DNA from: Candidatus Defluviibacillus avedoerensis
GTDB lineage: Bacteria > Pseudomonadota > Gammaproteobacteria > Burkholderiales > Burkholderiaceae_C
NCBI GenBank assembly: GCA_016703665.1
Contig: JADJBS010000012.1
Span: 1-64,000 of the forward strand
Length of the DNA: 64,000 nucleotides
Direction of reading: 5' to 3'
Shown here: positions 16,598 to 24,231 of the stretch, piece by piece
Position numbering within the stretch: position 1 is the stretch's first letter
Layout: every line of letters starts with the position of its first letter
Made by a program: the position numbers and the translations under genes
The notes under the pieces: generated by a model
The model's input: only the letters and a program-made list of their open reading frames with translations
Told to the model about the DNA's origin: nothing
Database searches by the model: none

Positions 16598-17404
16598 ATG
16601 ACTTCTTCCCTGCGAATTGAACATATTGACACTGTCACGCTGGTGACGCTGAATCGGCCGCAGGTCCGAAATGCGGTAGACACCGACACGGCAAAAGAGC
16701 TTTACGACGCCTTCGTGGCCTTTGATTTAGACCCCAATGCACGGGTGGCGGTTTTTCACGGTGCGCATGGGCACTTCTGTGCAGGGTGGGATTTGCAATA
16801 CGGAGCCCAGATGGCAACTTCTGGCAATACGGGTGGGCAAAATTTGCTATCAAGTTTGAACTATCAAGCGAGCGATCAGCAGCCACGGGGGCCTATGGGC
16901 CCTTCACGTCTGCTGCTGTCCAAGCCCGTGATTGCTGCTGTCAGTGGTGCAGCCGTTGCAGGCGGCATGGAGCTCGCCCTGTGGTGCGACATGCGCGTGA
17001 TGGAGGAAGACGCCTACTTTGGCGTTTACTGCCGACGCTTCGGTGTGCCCCTGATCGACGGTGGCACGGTTCGCCTGCCACGCTTGATTGGCATGGGACA
17101 CGCCATGGACTTGATCCTGACCGGGCGTAAGGTAGACGCTACTGAGGCTGTTCAGATGGGCTTGGCGAACCGGGTTGTGCCCAAGGGGCAGGCGCGTGAC
17201 GCCGCCATTGCCTTGGCGCAATCATTGGCACAGTTTCCGCAAAAAACCATGCTGGCTGACCGCGAGAGTGCCTACACCCAGTGGGACTTACCCCTTAAAC
17301 AAGCCTTGCATCAGGAGTGGGAGCGCGGCAAGCATTGCATCGCGGAGGGGCTGCAAGGTGCCACTCGCTTTGCAGGCGGACAAGGGCGGCACGGCAAGTT
17401 CTGA
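16598..17404 (+). CDS. enoyl-CoA hydratase/isomerase (crotonase family)
   Basis: The 268-aa protein has the crotonase fold: VTLVTLNRPQVRNAVDT at the N-terminus, the oxyanion-hole segment FHGAHGHFCAGWDL, GAAVAGGMELALWCDMRVMEEDAYFGV around the second catalytic loop and a C-terminal trimerisation helix region. At the place of E. coli FadB Glu119 the sequence reads GGMELALW, so one glutamate is retained. The second is not obvious (CRRFGVPLIDGG), which leaves open whether it hydrates or acts as another crotonase. It diverges from livH and probably serves the same CoA-ester pathway. ATG 16598 is chosen over a TTG at 16553, which lacks a Shine-Dalgarno. Its stop is adjacent to the convergent yciA stop. 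Confidence 0.82.
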   Translation: MTSSLRIEHIDTVTLVTLNRPQVRNAVDTDTAKELYDAFVAFDLDPNARVAVFHGAHGHFCAGWDLQYGAQMATSGNTGGQNLLSSLNYQASDQQPRGPMGPSRLLLSKPVIAAVSGAAVAGGMELALWCDMRVMEEDAYFGVYCRRFGVPLIDGGTVRLPRLIGMGHAMDLILTGRKVDATEAVQMGLANRVVPKGQARDAAIALAQSLAQFPQKTMLADRESAYTQWDLPLKQALHQEWERGKHCIAEGLQGATRFAGGQGRHGKF

Positions 17405-17821
17405 TCAGCAGGCATCTCGCTGCGGAATGGGCCTCGGCTTGCCCGTCTCATCAATCGCCACATAGGTGAGCGAAGCTTCGGTCACTTTCACATACTCACC
17501 TTGGGCACGAAAGCGCTCAGCATAGACCTCCACCTGAACGGTCACCGAGGTATTTCCTACTTTGGTGATGTGTCCAAAAAACGAGAGGATGTCACCCACT
17601 CGCACCGGCTGCTTGAAGATGAACTGGTTCACTGCGACGGTCGCCATGCGGCCCTGTGTGTAGCGTGCTGGGATGACCGAGCCCGCCAAATCAACCTGCG
17701 CCATCACCCATCCGCCAAAAATATCCCCATTCGCATTGCAGTCTGCGGGCATGGGAATAACCTTCAACACCAGTTCTTTGTCGGTAGGCAGGGGAACCTT
17801 GGGGCTTGTTTGAGTGGACAT
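17405..17821 (-). CDS. yciA: YciA-type acyl-CoA thioesterase
   Basis: This 138-aa single hotdog-domain thioesterase shows the YciA pattern MPADCNANGDIFGGWVMAQVDLAGSV, where Asn-x-x-Gly-Asp marks the active site. VNQFIFKQPVRVGDILSFFGHITKVGNTS and VTEASLTYVAIDE follow. It hydrolyses short to medium acyl-CoAs to free acids and CoA. ATG 17821 is preferred over a GTG six bases upstream. Converging on the enoyl-CoA hydratase gene, it may recycle CoA from the same pathway, though YciA is generally broad in specificity. Confidence 0.88.
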   Translation of the reverse strand: MSTQTSPKVPLPTDKELVLKVIPMPADCNANGDIFGGWVMAQVDLAGSVIPARYTQGRMATVAVNQFIFKQPVRVGDILSFFGHITKVGNTSVTVQVEVYAERFRAQGEYVKVTEASLTYVAIDETGKPRPIPQRDAC

Positions 17822-17863
17822 GGGCACAATCTAGGCTATTCAATAGAACAAGTGATTATCCGC

Positions 17864-19714
17864 ATGCGACGACAAGGCGGGGCGGGTATGCCTCCAGCAC
17901 CTCATTCCAACGAGCCCAGATCGACAGCCGACTGGGATACGCTCAAGCGGCTCTTACCCTACCTTTGGCAATATAAGTGGCGTGTGGTGGCGGCTTTGAG
18001 TTTCATGATTTGCGCCAAGCTGGCCAACGTGGGCGTTCCATTGCTGCTCAAGAACTTGGTGGACACCATGACCCCCGTGGTGGGCGGTGTGCAGATGGCG
18101 CTGGTGGTGCCCGTTTCGTTGCTGGTGGCGTATGGCCTGTTGCGCTTGTCCACCACGGCCTTTACCGAGTTGCGCGAACTGGTGTTTGCCAAAGCCACCC
18201 AGGGCGCGGCGCGAAGCATTGCGCTGCAGACGTTTGAGCACTTGCATGCGCTCAGCCTGCGCTTCCATCTGGAGCGCCAGACGGGTGGCATGACTCGCGA
18301 CATCGAGCGAGGCGTTCGAGCCATCGAGTCGTTGATCTCATATTCGCTCTACAGCATCGTGCCCACGCTGATTGAGGTGGCGCTGGTACTCAGCATCCTG
18401 GCTTTTAAGTTTGACGCCTGGTTTGCCTGGATCACCGTTGCCGCGCTGGTTGTGTACATTTTTTTTACCGTCAAGGTAACCGAGTGGCGTACCCAGTTCC
18501 GCCGCGAAGCCAATGAGTTTGATTCTGCTGCACATACCAAGGCAGTGGATTCGTTACTGAACTACGAAACCGTCAAGTATTTCAACAACGAAGCCTATGA
18601 GGCCAAGCGCTACGACGAAAGCCTGGAGAGACTGCGCCAGGCTCGGCTGAAGGCGCAGACCACGCTGAGCCTGCTCAATACCGGTCAACAGTTGATCATC
18701 GCCATCGGTCTGGTCGCCATGCTGTGGCGCGCAACACAGGGCGTTGTGGATGGCCGCATGACCCTGGGCGACTTGGTCATGGTCAATGCTTTCATGATCC
18801 AGTTGTACATCCCGCTCAATTTCTTGGGTGTGATTTACCGCGAAATCAAACAAAGCCTGACCGACCTGGACAAGATGTTCACGCTGATGGAGCGTGAGCG
18901 CGAGGTTGCTGACGCACCTGGTGCGAAAGCCTTGAACGCCGAGGACGCCACGGTGCGCTTTGAAGGGGTGCACTTCGCCTACGACCCTGCACGCCCGATT
19001 TTGCGGGACATCAGTTTTGAAATCCCTGCCGGTAAAACGGTGGCCGTGGTGGGGCCTTCTGGTTCAGGCAAGTCAACGCTGGCTCGGTTGCTGTTCCGGT
19101 TTTATGACGTTCAGCAAGGGCGCATCTGCATTGCAGGGCAGGATGTCAGAACCGTTACACAGTCCAGCGTACGTTCGTGCGTGGGGATCGTGCCGCAGGA
19201 CACGGTGCTGTTCAACGATACGGTCGCCTACAACATTGCCTATGGTCGCCCTGGTAGCAGCCAGACTGAGGTGGAGCAGGCCGCTAAGGCCGCCCGCATT
19301 CATGATTTCATCTTCAGCACACCCAAGGGCTACGACACCATGGTGGGCGAGCGTGGGCTCAAACTGTCGGGGGGCGAGAAGCAGCGTGTGGCCATTGCGC
19401 GTACCTTGCTGAAGAACCCCCCGATATTGATCTTTGATGAGGCCACCTCAGCCCTGGACAGCGCCAATGAAAAAGCCATTCAGGCCGAACTGCAAAACGT
19501 TGCGCAGAACAAGACATCTCTGGTGATTGCCCACCGCCTGTCTACGGTCGTGGATGCGTACGAGATTCTGGTGATGGAGGCAGGCCGCATTGTCGAGCGC
19601 GGTACCCACAGCGACTTGTTGGCCCGCCAGGGCCGCTACGCCGAGATGTGGGCAATGCAGCAGTCTGGTGAATTGGCAGAGGAAACTGACGCGCCCTTGA
19701 AGCAGGAGTGTTAA
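17864..19714 (+). CDS. Atm1/HMT1-type ABC exporter (fused permease and ATPase)
   Basis: The 616-aa half-transporter has six predicted transmembrane helices (residues ~30-320) followed by an ATPase domain with Walker A GPSGSGKSTLARLLFRFYDV, signature KLSGGEKQRVAIARTLLKNPPILIFDEATSALD and switch VIAHRLSTV. The membrane part contains the Atm1-class stretch SLLNYETVKYFNNEAYEAKRYDESL, typical of mitochondrial Atm1, HMT1 and bacterial relatives that export glutathione-linked metal or sulfur compounds. In bacteria such proteins contribute to heavy-metal tolerance. The N-terminal ~20 residues are low complexity (RRQGGAGMPPAPHSN). ATG 17864 is the first convincing start. The longer open frame upstream only mirrors yciA. 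The stop overlaps that of the convergent hemerythrin gene in the palindrome TTAA. Confidence 0.88.
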   Translation: MRRQGGAGMPPAPHSNEPRSTADWDTLKRLLPYLWQYKWRVVAALSFMICAKLANVGVPLLLKNLVDTMTPVVGGVQMALVVPVSLLVAYGLLRLSTTAFTELRELVFAKATQGAARSIALQTFEHLHALSLRFHLERQTGGMTRDIERGVRAIESLISYSLYSIVPTLIEVALVLSILAFKFDAWFAWITVAALVVYIFFTVKVTEWRTQFRREANEFDSAAHTKAVDSLLNYETVKYFNNEAYEAKRYDESLERLRQARLKAQTTLSLLNTGQQLIIAIGLVAMLWRATQGVVDGRMTLGDLVMVNAFMIQLYIPLNFLGVIYREIKQSLTDLDKMFTLMEREREVADAPGAKALNAEDATVRFEGVHFAYDPARPILRDISFEIPAGKTVAVVGPSGSGKSTLARLLFRFYDVQQGRICIAGQDVRTVTQSSVRSCVGIVPQDTVLFNDTVAYNIAYGRPGSSQTEVEQAAKAARIHDFIFSTPKGYDTMVGERGLKLSGGEKQRVAIARTLLKNPPILIFDEATSALDSANEKAIQAELQNVAQNKTSLVIAHRLSTVVDAYEILVMEAGRIVERGTHSDLLARQGRYAEMWAMQQSGELAEETDAPLKQEC

Positions 19715-20295
19715 CTCTTTCCCAGGCCGATCGGAGCAGGGGCCCGCATCACAATGTGGGTGAACAGGCGGTCGTACATGGGGTCACGTGGGTACTTGCC
19801 TGTGAGCGGATCGCAGTTGGTTGAGAAAGCTGCATCCAGCTTGGCCCAGTCGTCTTCGGTAAGCAGTTTTTGTGCAGCGGGGATGATGTCGGTTTCTTCC
19901 ACGCGCATGTGCGCCAAGTAAAAAGCCAAATAGCGCTTGGCTGCTGACTCAAACGCGTCCCGTCGAGATTGCCCCAGCAACTCCCAGGCCAAAAGTAAAT
20001 GCTGCAACTCCCGCACGGTCTGCTCGCCTTTGGCGTGGTCGGCTTCCAGCCGTTCTATGATCGCTGCCAACTCTGGCGCTGCCCGCAGCACGGGAGGAAA
20101 GAGCAGTTCAGTCTCTTTGGTGTGGTGCAGGCGCTCTGGAAACTCATCAATGTAGAAGAGCATGGCGCGCAGCACATCAAAAAAACTCTCGGGGTCATCC
20201 ACTGGCCCACGCTCAATCATCATCGTCAATGACTTCAGCAGGGCCGCCAGTGCGGTGTGCTCATCGTGAATGATCTGCATGCTCACATGTGCCAT
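19711..20295 (-). CDS. hemerythrin-domain protein
   Basis: The 194-aa protein has the four-helix hemerythrin ligand pattern: IIHDEHTALAALL at the N-terminus, ERLHHTKETELLFPPVL, LEADHAKGEQTVREL and YLAHMRVEETDIIPAA. These His and Glu residues bind a diiron centre that can bind O2 or NO. A C-terminal extension after residue 155 (CDPLTGKYPRDPMYDRLFTHIV) is seen in proteobacterial homologues. ATG 20295 has a strong AGGAG Shine-Dalgarno 8 bases upstream. A perfect FNR-type box lies 52-65 bp upstream of that ATG, so oxygen- or NO-dependent control is likely. It may serve in oxygen sensing, NO binding or protection of iron-sulfur proteins. Confidence 0.87.
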   Translation of the reverse strand: MAHVSMQIIHDEHTALAALLKSLTMMIERGPVDDPESFFDVLRAMLFYIDEFPERLHHTKETELLFPPVLRAAPELAAIIERLEADHAKGEQTVRELQHLLLAWELLGQSRRDAFESAAKRYLAFYLAHMRVEETDIIPAAQKLLTEDDWAKLDAAFSTNCDPLTGKYPRDPMYDRLFTHIVMRAPAPIGLGKS

Positions 20296-20346
20296 TGTTT
20301 GTCTCCTGTTTGCTGCAGAGGATCGCATTTCAGCCTTGCCAAGTCG

Positions 20347-20360
20347 TTGATTCAGATCAA
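20347..20360. promoter_or_regulatory. FNR/Anr/Dnr-type binding site
   Basis: TTGATTCAGATCAA is an exact match to the FNR consensus TTGAT-N4-ATCAA. It is centred near 20353.5, about 58 bp upstream of the hemerythrin ATG and 78 bp upstream of the LysR ATG. Given a typical leader, this suits activation near -41.5 of the hemerythrin gene. The role is inferred from the match and the oxygen/NO-linked product. Confidence 0.7.
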
Positions 20361-20374
20361 TTTTTCAAGCGGCA

Positions 20375-20394
20375 ACCGCAGGCCTGCCTGCGGT
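20375..20394. promoter_or_regulatory. perfect 20-bp palindrome upstream of the LysR gene
   Basis: Arms ACCGCAGGC and GCCTGCGGT are fully complementary, separated by CT. The element ends 37 bases before the LysR start and shares the divergent intergenic region with the FNR box. No T-run follows on either side, so it is not a canonical terminator. It could be an operator for the LysR protein or another dimeric regulator, or an mRNA hairpin in the lysR leader. Confidence 0.5.
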
Positions 20395-20431
20395 CCGCCC
20401 GTAAAAGCATTACCGCCGTCATAATGATCTG

Positions 20432-21361
20432 ATGGAAACCAAATGGCTTGAAGATTTTGTCAGTCTGGCCGAGACGCGCAGTTTCAGCCGCTCTGCCCAG
20501 TTGCGGCATGTGACGCAACCGGCGTTTTCTGGTCGCATCCAGGCGTTGGAGGCCTGGGCAGGTACCGATCTGGTGGATCGCAGCTCTTACCCCACAAGCC
20601 TGACGATGGCTGGCGAGACACTTTACGCGCAATCACTGGAAATGCTCCAAGCCCTGCAAAGCACCCGTGCCATGCTGCGTGGCCATGTGTCCGCAGGTCA
20701 GGATGTGATTGAGTTTGCCGTGCCGCACAGTTTGGCGTTTACCTTCTTTCCCGCCTGGGTGACCAGTTTGCGTGAGAAGTTTGGCCCGATCAAGAGCCGT
20801 CTGATTGCGCTGAATGTGCACGATGCTGTGATGCGCCTGGTAGAAGGAAACTGTGACTTACTGATTGCGTTTCACCACGCATCGCAGCCGCTGCAACTCG
20901 ATGCTGACCGCTATGAAATGGTGGTCTTGGGGCAGGAGGTCCTGGCGCCCTATGCCAAACCTGACGTGGACGGCTCGCCGCTGTTCCGCCTGCCGGGCCG
21001 TCCTGCCGCCTTGCTGCCCTATCTGGGCTATGCGCCGGGTGCGTATTTGGGGCGTGTGGTGGATTTGATCCTCAAGCAATCAAGCCTGCCGATTCACCTG
21101 GACCGGGTGTATGAGACCGACATGGCAGAAGGCCTGAAGGCCATGGCCCTTGAAGGCCATGGCGTGGCATTCTTGCCGCTGAGCGCAGTCAAAAAAGAAT
21201 TGCGTGCCAAAAAACTGATCAGTGCGATTCCTGCTGGCGTTACCGGCCTCGAGATGGCTTTGGAGATTCGGGCCTACCGTGAGAAGCCGCTTGGCAAGGT
21301 GGCTTCCAAAGGATCGGCCCAGGCGTTGTGGGATTTTCTGCTCAAGCAAAAGCAGGTCTGA
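20432..21361 (+). CDS. LysR-family transcriptional regulator, HypT/YjiE-like
   Basis: The 309-aa regulator begins METKWLEDFVSLAETRSFSRSAQLRHVTQPAFSGRIQALE, which matches the unusual IETKWLYDFLTLEK start of E. coli HypT (YjiE/QseD). The rest also follows HypT: AVPHSLAFTFFP, the co-factor domain with HDAVMRLVEGNCDLLIAFHH, and a C-terminal LPLSAVKKELRAKKL. HypT responds to hypochlorite through methionine oxidation. Whether that holds here is unknown. It is transcribed away from the hemerythrin gene and ends 65 bp before paaI, from which it is separated by a PaaR-type operator, so it is probably not the paa regulator. Confidence 0.85.
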   Translation: METKWLEDFVSLAETRSFSRSAQLRHVTQPAFSGRIQALEAWAGTDLVDRSSYPTSLTMAGETLYAQSLEMLQALQSTRAMLRGHVSAGQDVIEFAVPHSLAFTFFPAWVTSLREKFGPIKSRLIALNVHDAVMRLVEGNCDLLIAFHHASQPLQLDADRYEMVVLGQEVLAPYAKPDVDGSPLFRLPGRPAALLPYLGYAPGAYLGRVVDLILKQSSLPIHLDRVYETDMAEGLKAMALEGHGVAFLPLSAVKKELRAKKLISAIPAGVTGLEMALEIRAYREKPLGKVASKGSAQALWDFLLKQKQV

Positions 21362-21375
21362 GACAGGGGAAACCA

Positions 21376-21399
21376 TTAGCCGACCGAGTGGTCGGTTAA
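21376..21399. promoter_or_regulatory. putative PaaR (TetR-family) operator upstream of paaI
   Basis: Half sites CCGACC (21380-21385) and GGTCGG (21390-21395) flank a GAGT spacer, extended by TTA and TAA at the ends. Burkholderiales phenylacetate genes are repressed by the TetR-type PaaR at CCGACC/GGTCGG palindromes relieved by phenylacetyl-CoA. It is 28-51 bp before the paaI ATG. paaR itself is not in the window. Confidence 0.65.
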
Positions 21400-21426
21400 T
21401 GGTAGATTGCAGGGCTGGAGACCACA

Positions 21427-21888
21427 ATGACACCAACCCCTGACACTGCTGCCGAAAAGGCTGCTTCATTTGATTTGGCCGCGCGGGTAGGCCTGGGCAT
21501 GTTTGCCAGCGATGTGGCTTCGCGCGACACCATGGGCATGGAACTGGTGTGCTGTGAGCCCGGGCGTGCGGTGATGCGCATGGTGGTTAAACCCCTGCAC
21601 CTCAATGGCCATCAGATTTGCCACGGTGGCTTTATCTTCACCTTGGCTGACAGCACGTTTGCGTTCGCCTGCAACAGCCATAACCGGGTCACGGTGGCAG
21701 CCGGCTGCAGCATTGAGTTTTTGAAACCCGGCCAGCTGGGGGACATACTTACCTGCGAAGGGCTGGAGCAGGTCTTGCAGGGCCGTCACGGCATTTACGA
21801 CATGCGTGTAAGCAACCAGCGTGGCGAGGTGGTCGCCATGTTCAGGGGCAAAAGTGCCCAGATTCAAGGAACGGTGATACCCGAATGA
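21427..21888 (+). CDS. paaI: phenylacetate-pathway hydroxyphenylacetyl-CoA thioesterase
   Basis: The 153-aa protein is a PaaI hotdog thioesterase: LGMELVCCEPGRAVMRMVVKPLHLNGHQICHGGFIFTLADSTFAFACNSH includes the active-site stretch NGHxxCHGG and the catalytic aspartate in LADS. PaaI hydrolyses dead-end hydroxylated phenylacetyl-CoA esters to release trapped CoA. The gene has its own operator upstream and overlaps paaK by 4 bases (ATGA). The remaining paa genes (paaABCDE, paaG, paaZ) are not here. Confidence 0.92.
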   Translation: MTPTPDTAAEKAASFDLAARVGLGMFASDVASRDTMGMELVCCEPGRAVMRMVVKPLHLNGHQICHGGFIFTLADSTFAFACNSHNRVTVAAGCSIEFLKPGQLGDILTCEGLEQVLQGRHGIYDMRVSNQRGEVVAMFRGKSAQIQGTVIPE

Positions 21889-23192
21889 CATCCCCAAAAA
21901 GCTTTGCCTTAGACCCCATCGAAAAAGCCTCGGTAGACGAGCTGCGCGCCTTGCAACTCAAGCGGCTGAAGGCCACGCTAAACCATGCCTATGCCAACTC
22001 GCCCGTTTACCGTGCCCGGTTTGATGCAGTGGGCGTACACCCGGATGACTGCAAGTCGCTGGCTGACCTGGCCAAGTTTCCCTTCACGTCCAAAGCCGAT
22101 TTGCGTGAGCATTACCCCTTTGGCCTGTTTGCCGTGCCGCGTGAGCGTGTGGTACGGGTGCATGCTTCCAGCGGTACGACGGGCAAGCCAACGGTGGTTG
22201 GCTATACCGCCAATGATGTGTCGATGTGGGCTGATTGCGTGGCACGCAGTATCCGTGCGGCAGGGGCTCGCCCCGGTGACATGGTGCATGTGAGCTATGG
22301 CTATGGCCTGTTCACAGGTGGTTTGGGCGCGCACTACGGCGCTGAACGTCTGGGCTTGACCGTTGTCCCTTTTGGGGGGGGGCAGACTGAGCGCCAAGTG
22401 CAGCTTATCACTGACTTCAAGCCTAACATCATCATGGTCACGCCCAGCTACATGCTGGCCATCGCAGACGAAATGGACCGCCTGGGGCTGGACCCTGTGG
22501 GAAGTTCGTTGCGGGTCGGCATCTTTGGTGCAGAGCCGTGGACCAATGACATGCGCAGAGCCGTGGAGGCCCGCATGGGGCTGGACGCGGTGGATATTTA
22601 CGGCCTGTCGGAGGTCATCGGTCCTGGTGTGGCCAGTGAGTGCGTAGAGACCAAAGACGGTCCCACGATTTGGGAGGACCATTTTTATCCAGAGGTCATC
22701 AATCCCGACACGGGCGAGCCCGTGGCAGATGGCGAGCTAGGTCAACTGGTGTTCACAAGCTTGACCAAAGAAGCCTTGCCTATCATCCGCTACCGCACCC
22801 GCGATCTGACCCGGTTGCTGCCCGGTACAGCGCGTACCATGCGCCGCATGGAAAAGATCACCGGTCGCAGCGACGACATGATGATCGTGCGCGGGGTCAA
22901 TGTCTTTCCTTCTCAGATCGAAGAGCTGATCCTCAAGCACCCTGAACTGACGCCGCATTACCAGTGCATCTTGAGCAAGGAAGGCCCGCTGGACGCTTTG
23001 ACGGTGGCGATTGAGCCTCAGTTCGGCGTGGCGGTCGACAGCCCACAGGCCCTAGCTGCAGCCCAGGCGCTGCAGCATGAGATCAAGACCTACATTGGCA
23101 GCTCCGCCAAAATCGAGTTGCGCCAGGTGGGTGGCATTGAGCGCAGCGTGGGCAAGGCCAGGCGTGTGATCGATTTGCGCAACGCCAAATAA
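21885..23192 (+). CDS. paaK: phenylacetate-CoA ligase
   Basis: The 435-aa adenylating enzyme shows PaaK hallmarks: YRARFDAVGVHPDDCKSLADLAKFPFTSKADLREHYPFGLFAVP, the P-loop HASSGTTGKPTVVGYT, SYGYGLFTGGLGAHYGAERLG, DIYGLSEVIGPGVASEC and the C-terminal ITGRSDDMMIVRGVNVFPSQIEELIL. It activates phenylacetate to phenylacetyl-CoA, the first step of aerobic phenylacetate breakdown. It is co-transcribed with paaI behind the PaaR-type operator and converges on the DUF3108 gene. Length matches E. coli PaaK (437 aa). Confidence 0.95.
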   Translation: MTSPKSFALDPIEKASVDELRALQLKRLKATLNHAYANSPVYRARFDAVGVHPDDCKSLADLAKFPFTSKADLREHYPFGLFAVPRERVVRVHASSGTTGKPTVVGYTANDVSMWADCVARSIRAAGARPGDMVHVSYGYGLFTGGLGAHYGAERLGLTVVPFGGGQTERQVQLITDFKPNIIMVTPSYMLAIADEMDRLGLDPVGSSLRVGIFGAEPWTNDMRRAVEARMGLDAVDIYGLSEVIGPGVASECVETKDGPTIWEDHFYPEVINPDTGEPVADGELGQLVFTSLTKEALPIIRYRTRDLTRLLPGTARTMRRMEKITGRSDDMMIVRGVNVFPSQIEELILKHPELTPHYQCILSKEGPLDALTVAIEPQFGVAVDSPQALAAAQALQHEIKTYIGSSAKIELRQVGGIERSVGKARRVIDLRNAK

Positions 23193-23205
23193 TTTCATCT
23201 CTAAG

Positions 23206-24231
23206 TCATTGCTGTTCGATCTTCTCAACCATCAAATCGAGCCAGGCCTCAGTTCCGACCGTGAGGCGTATGCGTACAGGCAGGTATTGCAGGCTGGGTG
23301 CGAACCAGATTTCGGCCGTGACAGGGCCTCGGGGTTTGGCGAGGGGGCGGGGTTTGAGGTGGTACGCGGGCACCATGCCCAGGTGCTCGCTGCGCAGATT
23401 TTCCAGCTCCACCACGTCATAGGTCCATTCATCGACTCCGCCAGGGCGGGCTAACCAGACGGGCACAGCTTTACCCACCGCCAACAATGCGGGTTGTTGT
23501 GAAAAACGCTGAGCCAAAGCCACAAACTGGCTGGCCGTATCCTGCACATGGGGCGGCCGAGCAACCCATTCACCGCCCGTTAGCCGAATGCGGGTTGGCT
23601 CAAGCAGCAGATTGCGCAGGGTGGGGCCGGTTTTCTCCTCGTAGGCAAGAGGCTCTAACGTCTCCTGGCCAATCAGGCCTTGGCTGGTCATGCGGGTGCC
23701 GATGATGCCCAGATCAATGTCCACACTGACCTGGTAGCGATCCTGATCTTTTTGCCACTGTACTCGGGCGTCTCCCTTAACGGGGCCGCGGTAAAAACCC
23801 GTTAAACCGTAACTCAGACGCGTGTTGGCTGGCCAGTTTGCCGTCGAGGCCTCATCCATTGCTTGAATGGCGGGTGCACTCATGGTGCCCAAAGCAGTGG
23901 TCGATGTCACATCGGGCGAAGAAAGTACAACGCCAGGGTCTGGCGCGACTTCGGCTGTGTCGATGGTTGTGACGGCCTCAGTTCGGGTATTTGCTACTGA
24001 ATTGGTAGCAAATATTGTAGACTGGGTGTGCTGAAATGGCTTTTTTGATTTCAGTTTCGGAGTGGGTGCAGGCGTGGGTGCCGCTGCTTGAACGATTTCG
24101 CGCGTGAACATGGCTTGGCTGATGGGTTTGAGGATGCTGGCGGTGGGCAAAGCCTGTCCCAGCCAGTCCATCAGCACCAGGTGCACACCCAGCACCAGCA
24201 AGATCAAAGCAGGGGCTTGTCGTCCAGCCAA
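23206..24231 (-). CDS. DUF3108 domain protein, membrane-anchored
   Basis: The 341-aa protein opens with a hydrophobic segment (LILLVLGVHLVLMDWLGQAL) that anchors or exports it. A Pro/Ala/Lys linker and a Thr/Ser/Val-rich spacer follow (TPAPTPKLKSKKP, TTIDTAEVAPDPG). The C-terminal ~200 residues are a DUF3108 domain (TRLSYGLTGFYRGPVKGDARVQWQKD...YEEKTGPTLRNLLLEPTRI...LKPRPLAKPRGPVTAEIWFAPSLQYLPVRIRL). DUF3108 proteins are periplasmic beta-barrel-like proteins of unknown function. The TTG start at 24231 lies inside the 3' end of the M61 protease gene (28-base overlap), and later starts in the same frame are possible. Together with that gene it forms a minus-strand unit. Confidence 0.7.
   Translation of the reverse strand: MAGRQAPALILLVLGVHLVLMDWLGQALPTASILKPISQAMFTREIVQAAAPTPAPTPKLKSKKPFQHTQSTIFATNSVANTRTEAVTTIDTAEVAPDPGVVLSSPDVTSTTALGTMSAPAIQAMDEASTANWPANTRLSYGLTGFYRGPVKGDARVQWQKDQDRYQVSVDIDLGIIGTRMTSQGLIGQETLEPLAYEEKTGPTLRNLLLEPTRIRLTGGEWVARPPHVQDTASQFVALAQRFSQQPALLAVGKAVPVWLARPGGVDEWTYDVVELENLRSEHLGMVPAYHLKPRPLAKPRGPVTAEIWFAPSLQYLPVRIRLTVGTEAWLDLMVEKIEQQ

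Noticed and set aside
17501..17863. 121-residue N-terminal extension of the Atm1-type exporter
   Set aside because: It lies antisense to yciA and does not resemble exporter sequence. ATG 17864 begins the family-like part.
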